Shown: piece by piece, positions 38,604 to 45,884 of the stretch
Layout of the letters: every line of letters begins with the position of its first letter
How positions within the stretch are numbered: the first letter of the stretch is position 1
Translations under genes and position numbers: made by a program
Source: Actinomyces timonensis DSM 23838
Lineage (GTDB): Bacteria; Actinomycetota; Actinomycetes; Actinomycetales; Actinomycetaceae
Reading direction: 5' to 3'
DNA length: 64,000 bases
Assembly (NCBI RefSeq): GCF_000295095.1
Contig: NZ_JH806632.1
Span: forward strand, 666,951 to 730,950
Notes under the pieces: model-generated
Told to the model about the DNA's origin: nothing
Database searches by the model: none
What the model saw: only the letters and a program-made list of their open reading frames with translations

Positions 38604-39137
38604 ATGGATGCGATCGATACCTTCCTCGACACCATGTTCGCCCCCTACCCCGCCGTTCCCCGGCTCATCGGCGCCAAGGCGGAGCTCCGGGCGATGATGG
38701 AGGAGGCCTACAACAACGCCGTCGCCAGCGGCAGAACGCACAACGAGGCCGTGGGCCAGGTCATCGCGGAGTACGGCGACCTGGAGAGATTGGCGCCCAC
38801 GCTCGGCATCGAGTCCGCGCTCATCCCCGGTGACGCGGTGGCGCAGGACGCGCCGCGCTCCTCGGCGCGGGGCAGTGCTTCGGGGGCGGCCCCAGCGGCC
38901 AGTTCGACCGGCACCATGCCCATGGGCGTCCCCCTGCGTGAGCAGGAGGAGGACAAGCGCCTCTCGGCGGGCGCGCTGTCCGCGATCTACTGGCCGGCCG
39001 TGGCAATCATCTTCCTGGCCTGGTCCTTCCTCGCGGATGCCTGGAGCGTCTCGTGGATCATCTGGCCGATCGCCGCGTTGATCTACCAGATCCTCTGGTA
39101 CTTCGTCGGGCCGAAGCGCGACCGCTCCAGGCGCTGA
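38604..39137 (+). CDS. Permease-prefix-domain membrane protein
   Basis: Protein of 177 residues. The N-terminal 75 residues form the helical permease-prefix domain 1 pattern (AELRAMMEEAYNNAVASGRTHNEAVGQVIAEYGD), usually found on PadR-linked membrane proteins, followed by a flexible linker and two helices (about 132-165: LSAIYWPAVAIIFLAWSFLA and WIIWPIAALIYQILWYFVG). Function unknown; no partner PadR gene is adjacent. GAAGAG lies 8 bases before ATG 38604. Confidence 0.75.
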   Translation: MDAIDTFLDTMFAPYPAVPRLIGAKAELRAMMEEAYNNAVASGRTHNEAVGQVIAEYGDLERLAPTLGIESALIPGDAVAQDAPRSSARGSASGAAPAASSTGTMPMGVPLREQEEDKRLSAGALSAIYWPAVAIIFLAWSFLADAWSVSWIIWPIAALIYQILWYFVGPKRDRSRR

Positions 39138-39184
39138 GCGCCGCCGTCCGCGGGCGCCCGGGTGCCCGCGCGGCGCGGCAACAT

Positions 39185-39706
39185 TCACTGATCCGCCGGG
39201 GGCTCCCACGTGGTGGCGAGCGCCTCGGCGCGCGCGGCGAGCTCGGAGACGTCCTCGCCGGTCGTGGCGGCGGCCCAGCCGAGGACGAAGGCGGTCATGG
39301 GCGCCCCGGGGCGGGGGGAGGTGATCGATGCCAGGGCGCGGTCGATGCCGGCCAGGACCGCCGAGCGCGACTCGATACCGCCCATGGAACCCTCGGCGCC
39401 GTCGGGGCCCGCGAGCTCGGCGAGGTCGACGGGCACGATCTCGGTGGGCCCAGCGGCGGGCGGCAAAAGGGCGGCCAGGGTGAGGGCCCCGGCGATGTAG
39501 CCGCGCCGGGCGCTCTGGACGGGGAGCTCGGGGACGAGGGCGGGCGCGTTGTCATAGCCAGCGCCCTGCCACTGCGGCCACACGAGGCGCAGCGTGGTGG
39601 ACTCGTCCAAGGGCCGGAGCGAGGGCAGGAGGCCGGGCACGGGCTCGCCGCGCAGAGCCGAGGCAGGCGGCGTAGCACCGCAGGTGACTGGGGTCGCGTC
39701 CATCAC
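39185..39706 (-). pseudogene. Arginase-family remnant lacking the metal site
   Basis: Residues about 38-128 of this 173-codon frame match the N-terminus of actinobacterial arginase-like proteins: LRLVWPQWQGAGYDN, PVQSARRGYIAGALTLAALLPP and a SRSAVLAGIDRALASI helix. The G-G-D/E-H-S, D-A-H-x-D and S-x-D-x-D metal-binding motifs that should follow are absent. The frame instead closes with AFVLGWAAATTGEDVSELA. An in-frame internal deletion that joined N- and C-terminal parts would explain this, so it is probably a non-catalytic relic. A small protein repurposed from an arginase is the alternative. Confidence 0.55.
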
Positions 39707-39867
39707 ACGAGGGTACAGGCCCGTAGATCACACATCCTCTGTTGAGCGCGGTTCCATCAGCCGCGGTTGTGGCCCGATCAGCGGATTATTGGGCGTGTTC
39801 TGTTGGTTCTGGTTTCTCCTGGCGCTGGGGCCGATGACCCGGTCGGCGGTCTCGTCGGCTGCGCGGA

Positions 39868-39980
39868 GCACCGGTGGCTGCGCTGAGCACCGGTGGCTGC
39901 GCTGAGCACTGCTGGTTGCGCACAGCACCTTCGGCTGCAGTGAGAACGCAACCCACGGCGTAAGAGGCAACCACCGGTGC
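39868..39980. repeat. Dispersed palindromic repeat, family B copy 2
   Basis: Three left-arm units (GCACCGGTGGCTGC at 39868 and 39887, GCACTGCTGGTTGC at 39906) precede AGCACCTTCGGCTGC and a right arm GCAACCACCGGTGC at 39967-39980. The two first units are an exact 19-base direct duplication. The downstream AGGACGCACCCCACG is shared with copy 1. Confidence 0.8.
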
Positions 39981-40254
39981 AGGACGCACCCCACGGCGGA
40001 CTCCAGGCACTGCCCGACGGCGCAGCATCCACGACGACCCCCACGCCCCGCTCCGTCCGGACTGGCTGTACGGGGGTTCGGGGCACAGAACGGGGGCACT
40101 ACCCGCGTCACGAGGGGGAAGACCCCGGTCAGACAGGCGAAACCCCGTACGAGCGCGCAAGGCCCCGTCCAGAGGGCCACGACGTCCACCTATCGGAGGA
40201 GGCTTCACCTGGGCTCACTCAAGGGCTCACACGGTTGACTGCCCGCCCCCGCAC

Positions 40255-40361
40255 TTGTGGACGTGCGGCAGGGTTGCGGACGTGCGTTGGGGTTGTGGAC
40301 GTGTCCCCGGGGCGCGTCAGCAACCCCAAGACACGTCCACAACCCCCGGGCACGTCCACAA
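40255..40361. repeat. Family C: inverted cluster of 12-base units
   Basis: TTGTGGACGTGC at 40255, TTGCGGACGTGC at 40274 and TTGTGGACGTGT at 40293 are each spaced 19 bases, then two inverted copies at 40331-40342 and 40350-40361 also spaced 19 bases. The cluster can fold into a long hairpin centred near 40317. Confidence 0.75.
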
Positions 40362-40684
40362 CGAGGCGGGTCCCGCGCGCCGGTGTCGCGCGCGGCGCTG
40401 GCGGGCGCCACCCCACGGGCAGCACGGGTGAGATCGGGAGGTGTGGGAGGGGCTCACGGCCCCTGACCTCGTCACGCCGATTCCGGCGCCATCGCAACGA
40501 AAACCCGGTGTCCGACCAACAGGGAATGTCCGGGAATGAACTGGGGACGAACCGACTCGAACACCGAGGAAACCCCGCGATACTAACGAAAACCAGGCCT
40601 CAAACCAACACAAGGCGTCCTATAATCCCAGGCCTCAAGACACGCCGGGCGCTCGCGGGCCACCCAGGCCCAGGATGCGCGAAA

Positions 40685-40711
40685 CCCCTGGAACCTTGTG
40701 AGTTCCAGGGG
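40685..40711 (-). terminator. Terminator of the tRNA-Glu/Asp/Phe transcript
   Basis: Perfect 10-base stem CCCCTGGAAC/GTTCCAGGGG with a 7-base loop, 9 bases after tRNA-Phe on the minus strand, followed there by TTTC. Confidence 0.85.
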
Positions 40712-40720
40712 CAATCGCCG

Positions 40721-40793
40721 TGGCTCCGACCGGCGTCGATCCGGTGACCTTTCGATTTTCAGTCGAACGCTCTACCAACTGAGCTACAGAGCC
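40721..40793 (-). tRNA. tRNA-Phe (GAA anticodon)
   Basis: Minus-strand cloverleaf: acceptor GGCTCTG/CGGAGCC, D arm around AGCTCAGTTGGTAGAGC, anticodon loop CTGAAAA giving GAA, T arm CCGG-ATCGACG-CCGG region, discriminator A. CCA is not encoded. Last gene of a three-tRNA cluster transcribed on the minus strand. Confidence 0.96.
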
Positions 40794-40805
40794 GTGGGAC
40801 GCGAT

Positions 40806-40832
40806 CGGCCCGATCATCATCTGATCGGGCCG
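40806..40832. other. Hairpin between tRNA-Asp and tRNA-Phe
   Basis: Perfect 11-base stem CGGCCCGATCA/TGATCGGGCCG with a 5-base loop and no T-run. It may be a processing signal or a partial terminator within the tRNA transcript. Confidence 0.5.
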
Positions 40833-40841
40833 ACCTTTCCG

Positions 40842-40915
40842 CGACCTCGACGGGACTTGAACCCGCGACCTCCGCCGTGACAGGGCGGCGCGCTAACCAA
40901 CTGCGCCACGAGGCC
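40842..40915 (-). tRNA. tRNA-Asp (GUC anticodon)
   Basis: Minus-strand cloverleaf: acceptor GGCCTCG/CGAGGTC (one G-U pair), anticodon loop CTGTCAC giving GTC, T arm with GGTTCAAGTCC, discriminator G as expected for Asp. CCA is not encoded. Confidence 0.96.
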
Positions 40916-40967
40916 TCGTTTGGCACGAAGCCGGACTCTATTCGAGTTCTTCCACTCGCACAAGCCG

Positions 40968-41040
40968 TACCCCCAACGGGATTCGAACCCGTGCTACCGC
41001 CGTGAAAGGGCGGGGTCCTAGGCCGCTAGACGATGGGGGC
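40968..41040 (-). tRNA. tRNA-Glu (UUC anticodon)
   Basis: Minus-strand cloverleaf: acceptor GCCCCCA/TGGGGGT, D arm with GTCTAGCGGCCTAGGAC, anticodon loop CTTTCAC giving TTC, T arm with GGTTCGAATCC, discriminator A. CCA is not encoded. First gene of the cluster. Confidence 0.96.
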
Positions 41041-41152
41041 CTAGATGCCCTCGGCGTCGCCGCGCCTCGAACCAGATAGAACCTTAGGGGGCGCCGACGA
41101 GAACGCGCAAATCGGCTGGGCGTGAGTCGCCTCACCACGGCAGAATGGCGCC

Positions 41153-41542
41153 ATGGCACCAGCCCACCTGACCGCTGAGGAGTTCGAGGAGGCCGTCGAC
41201 GCCGGCCTCGACCTCATCCCCGATGTCCTCCTCGACCAGATCGACAACGCCGCCATCATCATCGAGGCCGAGCCCGACGCCGAGATCCTCACGCCCGAGG
41301 ACTACGACGCGGACGGCCTGCCCACGCTCCTGGGATATTACGACGGCGTGCCCCTCACCGAGCGCGACGACGGCTGGTCCGGCGCGCTGCCGGACCGGAT
41401 CCTCATCTTCTCCGGCCCCCTGGAGCGCTGGTGCGACAGCCGCGAGGAGCTGATCGAGGAGATCGCGGTGACCGTCATCCACGAGATCGCCCACCACTTC
41501 GGCATCTCCGACGAGCGCCTCCACGAGCTCGGCTGGGAGTGA
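41153..41542 (+). CDS. Zincin-like metallopeptidase (DUF1025/MMP-like)
   Basis: Small soluble protein of 129 residues of the minimal zincin-like family (former DUF1025). The zinc motif H-E-I-A-H-H at 110-115 is followed by FGISDERLHELGW, giving the HExxHHFGxxxxxLHExG pattern of the family; the N-terminus is acidic (EEFEEAVDAGLDLIPD). The physiological substrate is not known. ATG 41153 is the first start of the frame and follows the tRNA cluster after 112 bases. Confidence 0.88.
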   Translation: MAPAHLTAEEFEEAVDAGLDLIPDVLLDQIDNAAIIIEAEPDAEILTPEDYDADGLPTLLGYYDGVPLTERDDGWSGALPDRILIFSGPLERWCDSREELIEEIAVTVIHEIAHHFGISDERLHELGWE

Positions 41543-41604
41543 GCCCCGCCGCAGGCCGCCCCACCGGCTCCCCTGCCCGGGGCCCGTCCTCTATGGTGCT
41601 GGGC

Positions 41605-42888
41605 ATGACGTCCCTCGATCCGCGCCCTGCCCCCGAGGCCGCCGCCCCCCGCGCCGGAGGGCGCCACGTGGGCCGGCGCCCCCTGCTCATGGCGGCCCTG
41701 CTGGGAGCAGCGGGCCTTGCCGCCTGCGGATCGGAGTCGTCCGACGCCGGGACAGCCGCGCCCGAGCAGAGCCCGTCCGAGGTCCCCTCCCCCGCCGGGA
41801 CGGCGTCGGAGCCCATCCAGGAGCCGACCGCCGCGCCGTCGGCGACCACCGCCACCGATGACCCCCTCGTGGGATGGTCCCTGGAGGAGAAGGTCGGCCA
41901 GCTCCTCATGGTGGGCGTCGACGTCGCCGCCCCCTCGCAGACCTCCAAGGACGCTGTGACCACCCACCACGTCGGCAATATCTTCCTGTCCGGCCGCTCG
42001 TCCGCCTCCGCCGACGCGGTCAGCCAGACAGTCGCCTCGTTCACCGGGCTCACCGAGTCGTCCACTCATGGCACCGCCATGCTCGTGGCCACGGACCAGG
42101 AGGGCGGGGACGTCCAGGTCCTGACGGGCTCCGGCTTCTCCTCCATCCCATCGGGCGCCGAGCAGGCGGGGCAGCCCCGCGAGCAACTGGTCGCCTCCGC
42201 CACCACCTGGGGCAAGGAGCTCGCGAGCGCCGGGGTGACGATGAACCTGGCGCCGGTGGCGGATCTCGTCGACATCGCCAGCCCCACCTCCAACGCCCCC
42301 ATCGGCAAGTACCACCGCGAGTACGGCCACGACGCCTCCACGGTGAGCGCCCAAGCGCTCGCCTTCGCCGAAGGGATGCGCGCCGCGGGCGTGACTCCCA
42401 CCTTCAAGCACTTCCCCGGGCTGGGCCGGGTCAAGGAGAACACGGACACCGCCTCCGGCGTCACGGACTCGGTGACCACGCGCACCGAGGACCCCGCCGT
42501 CGCCGTCTTCGGCGATGCGATCACGGGCGGTGCCGAGGTGATCATGGTCTCCTCCGCCTACTACTCGCAGATCGACGGCAGCGCTCCTGCCGTCTTCTCC
42601 CCCACGATCGTCACGGACATGCTACGCACCGAGATGGGCTTCACCGGCGTCGTCATCACCGACGACGTCGCCGCCGCCGTCCAGGTTCAGGACTGGGCCG
42701 CGGGCGAGCGCGCCGTGAAGGCGGTGAGCGCGGGCTGCGATATCGTCCTGGCCTCTGCCGATCCCTCCGTCGCTGCCGATATGGCGACGGCCCTCGTCTC
42801 CGCGGCCCAGTCCGATCCAGCCCTCGCGGCGCGCATCGACGAGTCCGCCCGAAGGGTCATGGCGCTCAAGGGCGTGAAGCAGGCGTAG
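41605..42888 (+). CDS. GH3 family lipoprotein, beta-N-acetylhexosaminidase-like
   Basis: Surface lipoprotein of 427 residues. The signal peptide ends in lipobox LAAC (C41) and is followed by a Ser/Pro/Thr-rich linker to about residue 85. The glycoside hydrolase family 3 N-terminal domain follows: VATDQEGGDVQVL near 161-173, KHFPGLG at 268-274 and ITDDV at 351-355, where the second Asp-type residue is the likely nucleophile. NagZ proteins usually have a second His in the KHFPG-H-G loop; here it is Leu. Probable role in peptidoglycan amino-sugar turnover. ATG 41593, four codons upstream, is an alternative start. Confidence 0.88.
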   Translation: MTSLDPRPAPEAAAPRAGGRHVGRRPLLMAALLGAAGLAACGSESSDAGTAAPEQSPSEVPSPAGTASEPIQEPTAAPSATTATDDPLVGWSLEEKVGQLLMVGVDVAAPSQTSKDAVTTHHVGNIFLSGRSSASADAVSQTVASFTGLTESSTHGTAMLVATDQEGGDVQVLTGSGFSSIPSGAEQAGQPREQLVASATTWGKELASAGVTMNLAPVADLVDIASPTSNAPIGKYHREYGHDASTVSAQALAFAEGMRAAGVTPTFKHFPGLGRVKENTDTASGVTDSVTTRTEDPAVAVFGDAITGGAEVIMVSSAYYSQIDGSAPAVFSPTIVTDMLRTEMGFTGVVITDDVAAAVQVQDWAAGERAVKAVSAGCDIVLASADPSVAADMATALVSAAQSDPALAARIDESARRVMALKGVKQA

Positions 42889-42911
42889 CGCGAGACCTCT
42901 GGCTCTGGGCC

Positions 42912-44795
42912 TCAGCGCAGCTTGGTGGTCCCGTCCGGCGTCCCGGAGGTGTCGATCTTCTTGGCGAAGCAGTGGTCGGCGTCCAGGCCGTGGGTGTCGC
43001 ACCAGGCATTGGCCTCCTCGGGGGTGTCGTAGGCGACCCCGGCCAGGGTCACCCACCAGCCACCGCCGGCGTCGAAGACCGGCCACTCGTCGCTGTAGAT
43101 GAGGACGGCGGTGGGCACGCTGTTGCGCGTGGTCTGGAAGTCCTCGAGCATGGCGCGGCTGTCCCAGGTCCGCCCCTCGGCGACGAGCCCCGGCTTCTTG
43201 GAGGAGAGCTGGGGCGTCCACTTGCCCTTGAGCGTGGAGGTCACCGTCGTCTTGTCATGCGCCTTCTGCCACTGAAGCGCGTTGGAGGCGGCGGTGTCCT
43301 CGATGGCGTTGTCGGCGGGATGGGTCTCGGATCGCGCGAGCACGGAGACGCTGCCGCTCCCCACGCCCTGGGCCGGCAGGCTGCTTCCGGCGCTCCGGTC
43401 GGGCTCGGCCCCGACGCTGATGCTCGACACATTCAGGTCCTGCGCGGAGCGGAAGTAGTGGCCCTGCCCGAACCTGAGGGTGAGGGTCCGACCGCTGGAG
43501 GGGATGAAGAACGGAGTGGTCGAGAAGTCGAAGCGGCCGTTGGCCACCACGTCGTCACCACCCTGCCCCGACGGCGCCTTGACGTAGATGCGGTCGACAC
43601 TGCCGGACAGGAAGTCGCCGTCGTCGCAGGACGAGGCCACCCTCACCACCACCTGGAACTCCCCGTTCGACTCGGTGACCGAGGCGGGGCTGAAGGTGGG
43701 CGCCGTCTGGCAGGCCTTGATGGTGGAGTCCATCGTCACCGAGGGCTCGGCCGACGGCAGCTGGGAGGAACCCTGGGCCGTTCCCTGAGCGGCGCCGTCG
43801 ATGGCTGCGGCGCCCGTTCCCGAGTCATCGTTCCCCTTGCGCGTGGTTCCGTACCACAGGCCGCCGCCCGTGGCGATGACGAGCAGCAGGATGACGACGA
43901 CGACGAGGAGGCCCCGCTGGGAGGAGCGCGGCTCCTTGACCACCGGCGCCGGTTGCGGCTGGGGCTGGTACGGGAAGAGCGGCTGGTACGGGGCCGGGGC
44001 CATGTAGGCCGACGGCGCGCTGTAGGCGGAGGGGGCGGAGAATCTCGGGTAGGCCATCTGCGGCGCGGGATCGGCGAAGCTCGTGGGCGCCTGGCTGGGG
44101 GTGTCCGCCCAGGCGGCCGCGTCGTCCATCGGGGGCAGAGGGGCGACATAACCCGTTCCGGGGCCATCGGGGACATCGGGGCCATGGGCGCCGTCGGCGC
44201 GGTCGGTCTCAGCGGGGGGATCAGTATCAGCAGCCGCCTCATCCGCGGACGCGGTGGGATCCGCGTCGGTCTCATCAGGGGCCACCTCGTCCGAGGCCTC
44301 CTCGTCACCGGGCTCAGGGATCTCATCCTCGTGGACGGTGCCACCAGTCGACTCGTCGGAGGGATCGGCCGACGACCCTCCGTGGTCCTCAGCAGGCTCC
44401 TCGACGTCGTCGACAGCATCGTCGTCATCCGCATCGCCCTCCGACGCGGGCTCCTCGGGATCGGACCCGGTGGAGTCGGCGTCCTCGGAATCGCTCTCCT
44501 GAGAGCCTGCCGGGGCATCGTCGCCGTCGGAGTCGGCAGCGTCCGATTCCTCAGCCTCCTCCGCGCCGTCCTCGACGTCCGCCTCAGGCTCGGTGGCCTC
44601 CGGCTCGTCCGCGCCCTCGGCCTCCTCGGACTCCTCGCCGTCGATCACCCCAGCATCGTCGAAGGCGGCGCCCTCAGCCTCCTCGGTGCCCTCCGGCTCG
44701 TCAGTCTCCTCGGCGCCACTCGCCGCGCTCGCCGGACTGACCGAAGAGTCCTCACGAGCCTCGTCGGGCTCGTCGTCGGGGTGTCGGGAATCCAC
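42912..44795 (-). CDS. Single-pass membrane protein with acidic cytoplasmic region and SPOR-like tail
   Basis: Protein of 627 residues. The first 210 or so residues are extremely Asp/Glu/Ser/Ala-rich and must be disordered. A Tyr/Pro-rich segment follows (YQPLFPYQPQPQPAP), then basic residues and one helix (GLLVVVVILLLVIATGGGLW). The extracytoplasmic part has a strand-rich domain and ends with WWVTLAGVAYDTPEEANAWC, a pattern resembling SPOR-type peptidoglycan-binding repeats. GTG 44795 is chosen since GGGAGG precedes it by 6 bases; the frame extends uselessly to 45107. Convergent with the GH3 gene (23-base gap), so possibly a cell-wall function; that is inference. Confidence 0.72.
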   Translation of the reverse strand: MDSRHPDDEPDEAREDSSVSPASAASGAEETDEPEGTEEAEGAAFDDAGVIDGEESEEAEGADEPEATEPEADVEDGAEEAEESDAADSDGDDAPAGSQESDSEDADSTGSDPEEPASEGDADDDDAVDDVEEPAEDHGGSSADPSDESTGGTVHEDEIPEPGDEEASDEVAPDETDADPTASADEAAADTDPPAETDRADGAHGPDVPDGPGTGYVAPLPPMDDAAAWADTPSQAPTSFADPAPQMAYPRFSAPSAYSAPSAYMAPAPYQPLFPYQPQPQPAPVVKEPRSSQRGLLVVVVILLLVIATGGGLWYGTTRKGNDDSGTGAAAIDGAAQGTAQGSSQLPSAEPSVTMDSTIKACQTAPTFSPASVTESNGEFQVVVRVASSCDDGDFLSGSVDRIYVKAPSGQGGDDVVANGRFDFSTTPFFIPSSGRTLTLRFGQGHYFRSAQDLNVSSISVGAEPDRSAGSSLPAQGVGSGSVSVLARSETHPADNAIEDTAASNALQWQKAHDKTTVTSTLKGKWTPQLSSKKPGLVAEGRTWDSRAMLEDFQTTRNSVPTAVLIYSDEWPVFDAGGGWWVTLAGVAYDTPEEANAWCDTHGLDADHCFAKKIDTSGTPDGTTKLR

Positions 44796-45062
44796 GGGAG
44801 CCTCCCAAGGGAACACGGTCAGGGACGGTCGCCCGAGAACCAGCGCGCACGCTGTCGTGCTCGGGTCTCGAGTCTGCCCCGATCCTAACCACGCCCTCCC
44901 CGGCCGCACCAAGAAACGGTGAGACGCTCGCGACCATGGCGGGCTTCCAGCCCGGCCTCGGGGCGGGGACAGCCTCCCCAGAGCCACAGCCCCTCGGATC
45001 AGGGACGATTCAGGGTTCTCACCGATCCCGCAGCGCTCTGCTGACGTGTATCTTGGGGCCTC

Positions 45063-45881
45063 ATGAGCACATACTTCTCGACTACCCCTGGTCTCCTCAC
45101 CCAGCACCGCCGCGCCGAAGATCCCGTCCTCACCGCCCGCTCCCTGACAAAGATCTTCGGCAAGGGCGATGCCTCCGTGACCGCCCTGGACAATGTCGAC
45201 GTCGATATCGCCCGGGCGCGCTTCACCGCCATCATGGGCCCCTCGGGCTCCGGGAAGTCAACCCTCATGCACTGCCTGGCCGGGCTCGACCGTGTCAGCT
45301 CGGGAAGGATCATGCTCGACGGCGACGAGATCTCCTCGATGAGTCAGCGCCGCCTGACCCGCCTGCGCCGCGAGCGCATCGGCTTCATCTTCCAGTCCTT
45401 CAACCTCGTCCCCACCCTCAGCGCGGAGGAGAACATCACCCTGCCGCTGGACATCGCCCGGCGCCGGGTCGACCGCGCCCGCTTCGACCAGATCGTCGGC
45501 GCCGTCGGCCTGGCCGACCGGCTCCGCCACCGCCCCGCCGAGCTCTCCGGCGGACAGGTGCAGCGCGTGGCCTGCGCGCGGGCGCTCGTGGGGAACCCCG
45601 CCGTCGTCTTCGCCGACGAGCCGACCGGCAATCTCGACTCCCAGTCCACCGAGCAGGTCCTGGAGATCCTGCGCACCTCCGTGGACAAGCTCGGCCAGAG
45701 CGTCGTCATGGTGACCCACGAGCCCGAGGCCGCCGCCTGGGCGGACACAGTCCTCTTCCTGCGCGACGGGAGGGTCATCGCCCAGCTCGACAACCCGGAT
45801 CGCGACCGCGTGCTCGACGCTCTGCGCGAGCTCGCCAGCGGCGCCACGCCGTCGGCCAGCGCGACCGTTGCGGGGGCCTGA
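45063..45881 (+). CDS. ABC transporter ATP-binding protein (MacB/LolD type)
   Basis: ATPase of 272 residues. Walker A GPSGSGKST at 59-67, Q-loop FIFQSFNLVPTLSAEENI, signature LSGGQVQR from 161, Walker B VVFADEPTGNLD from 181 and switch histidine in VTHEPEAA are intact. A 20-residue N-terminal extension and a C-terminal tail of about 35 residues are added. It is followed after 3 bases by its FtsX-like permease. It resembles, but is not identical in sequence to, the module at 14031-14729. Confidence 0.93.
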   Translation: MSTYFSTTPGLLTQHRRAEDPVLTARSLTKIFGKGDASVTALDNVDVDIARARFTAIMGPSGSGKSTLMHCLAGLDRVSSGRIMLDGDEISSMSQRRLTRLRRERIGFIFQSFNLVPTLSAEENITLPLDIARRRVDRARFDQIVGAVGLADRLRHRPAELSGGQVQRVACARALVGNPAVVFADEPTGNLDSQSTEQVLEILRTSVDKLGQSVVMVTHEPEAAAWADTVLFLRDGRVIAQLDNPDRDRVLDALRELASGATPSASATVAGA

Positions 45882-45884
45882 GCC

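Larger units (their letters stand above)
39707..40720. other. One-kilobase repeat-rich spacer before the tRNA cluster
   Basis: This 1014-base stretch contains family B copy 2 (39868-39980), the family C cluster (40255-40361) and the tRNA terminator (40685-40711). Open frames in it are made of repeat sequence and show no protein-like character. TTGGTT-17-TAGTAT at about 40585-40615 on the minus strand resembles a promoter but has no gene downstream. Confidence 0.6.

Noticed and set aside
39728-40208. Minus-strand frames of 100-150 codons in the spacer
   Set aside because: They are made of family B repeat sequence and lack protein character.
40255-40361. CRISPR-like spacing of short repeats
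   Set aside because: Units are only 12 bases, occur in both orientations with 7-base gaps and there are no cas genes; classed as family C repeats.
40585-40615. Promoter-like TTGGTT-17-TAGTAT on the minus strand
   Set aside because: No gene or RNA structure follows on that strand before the repeats.
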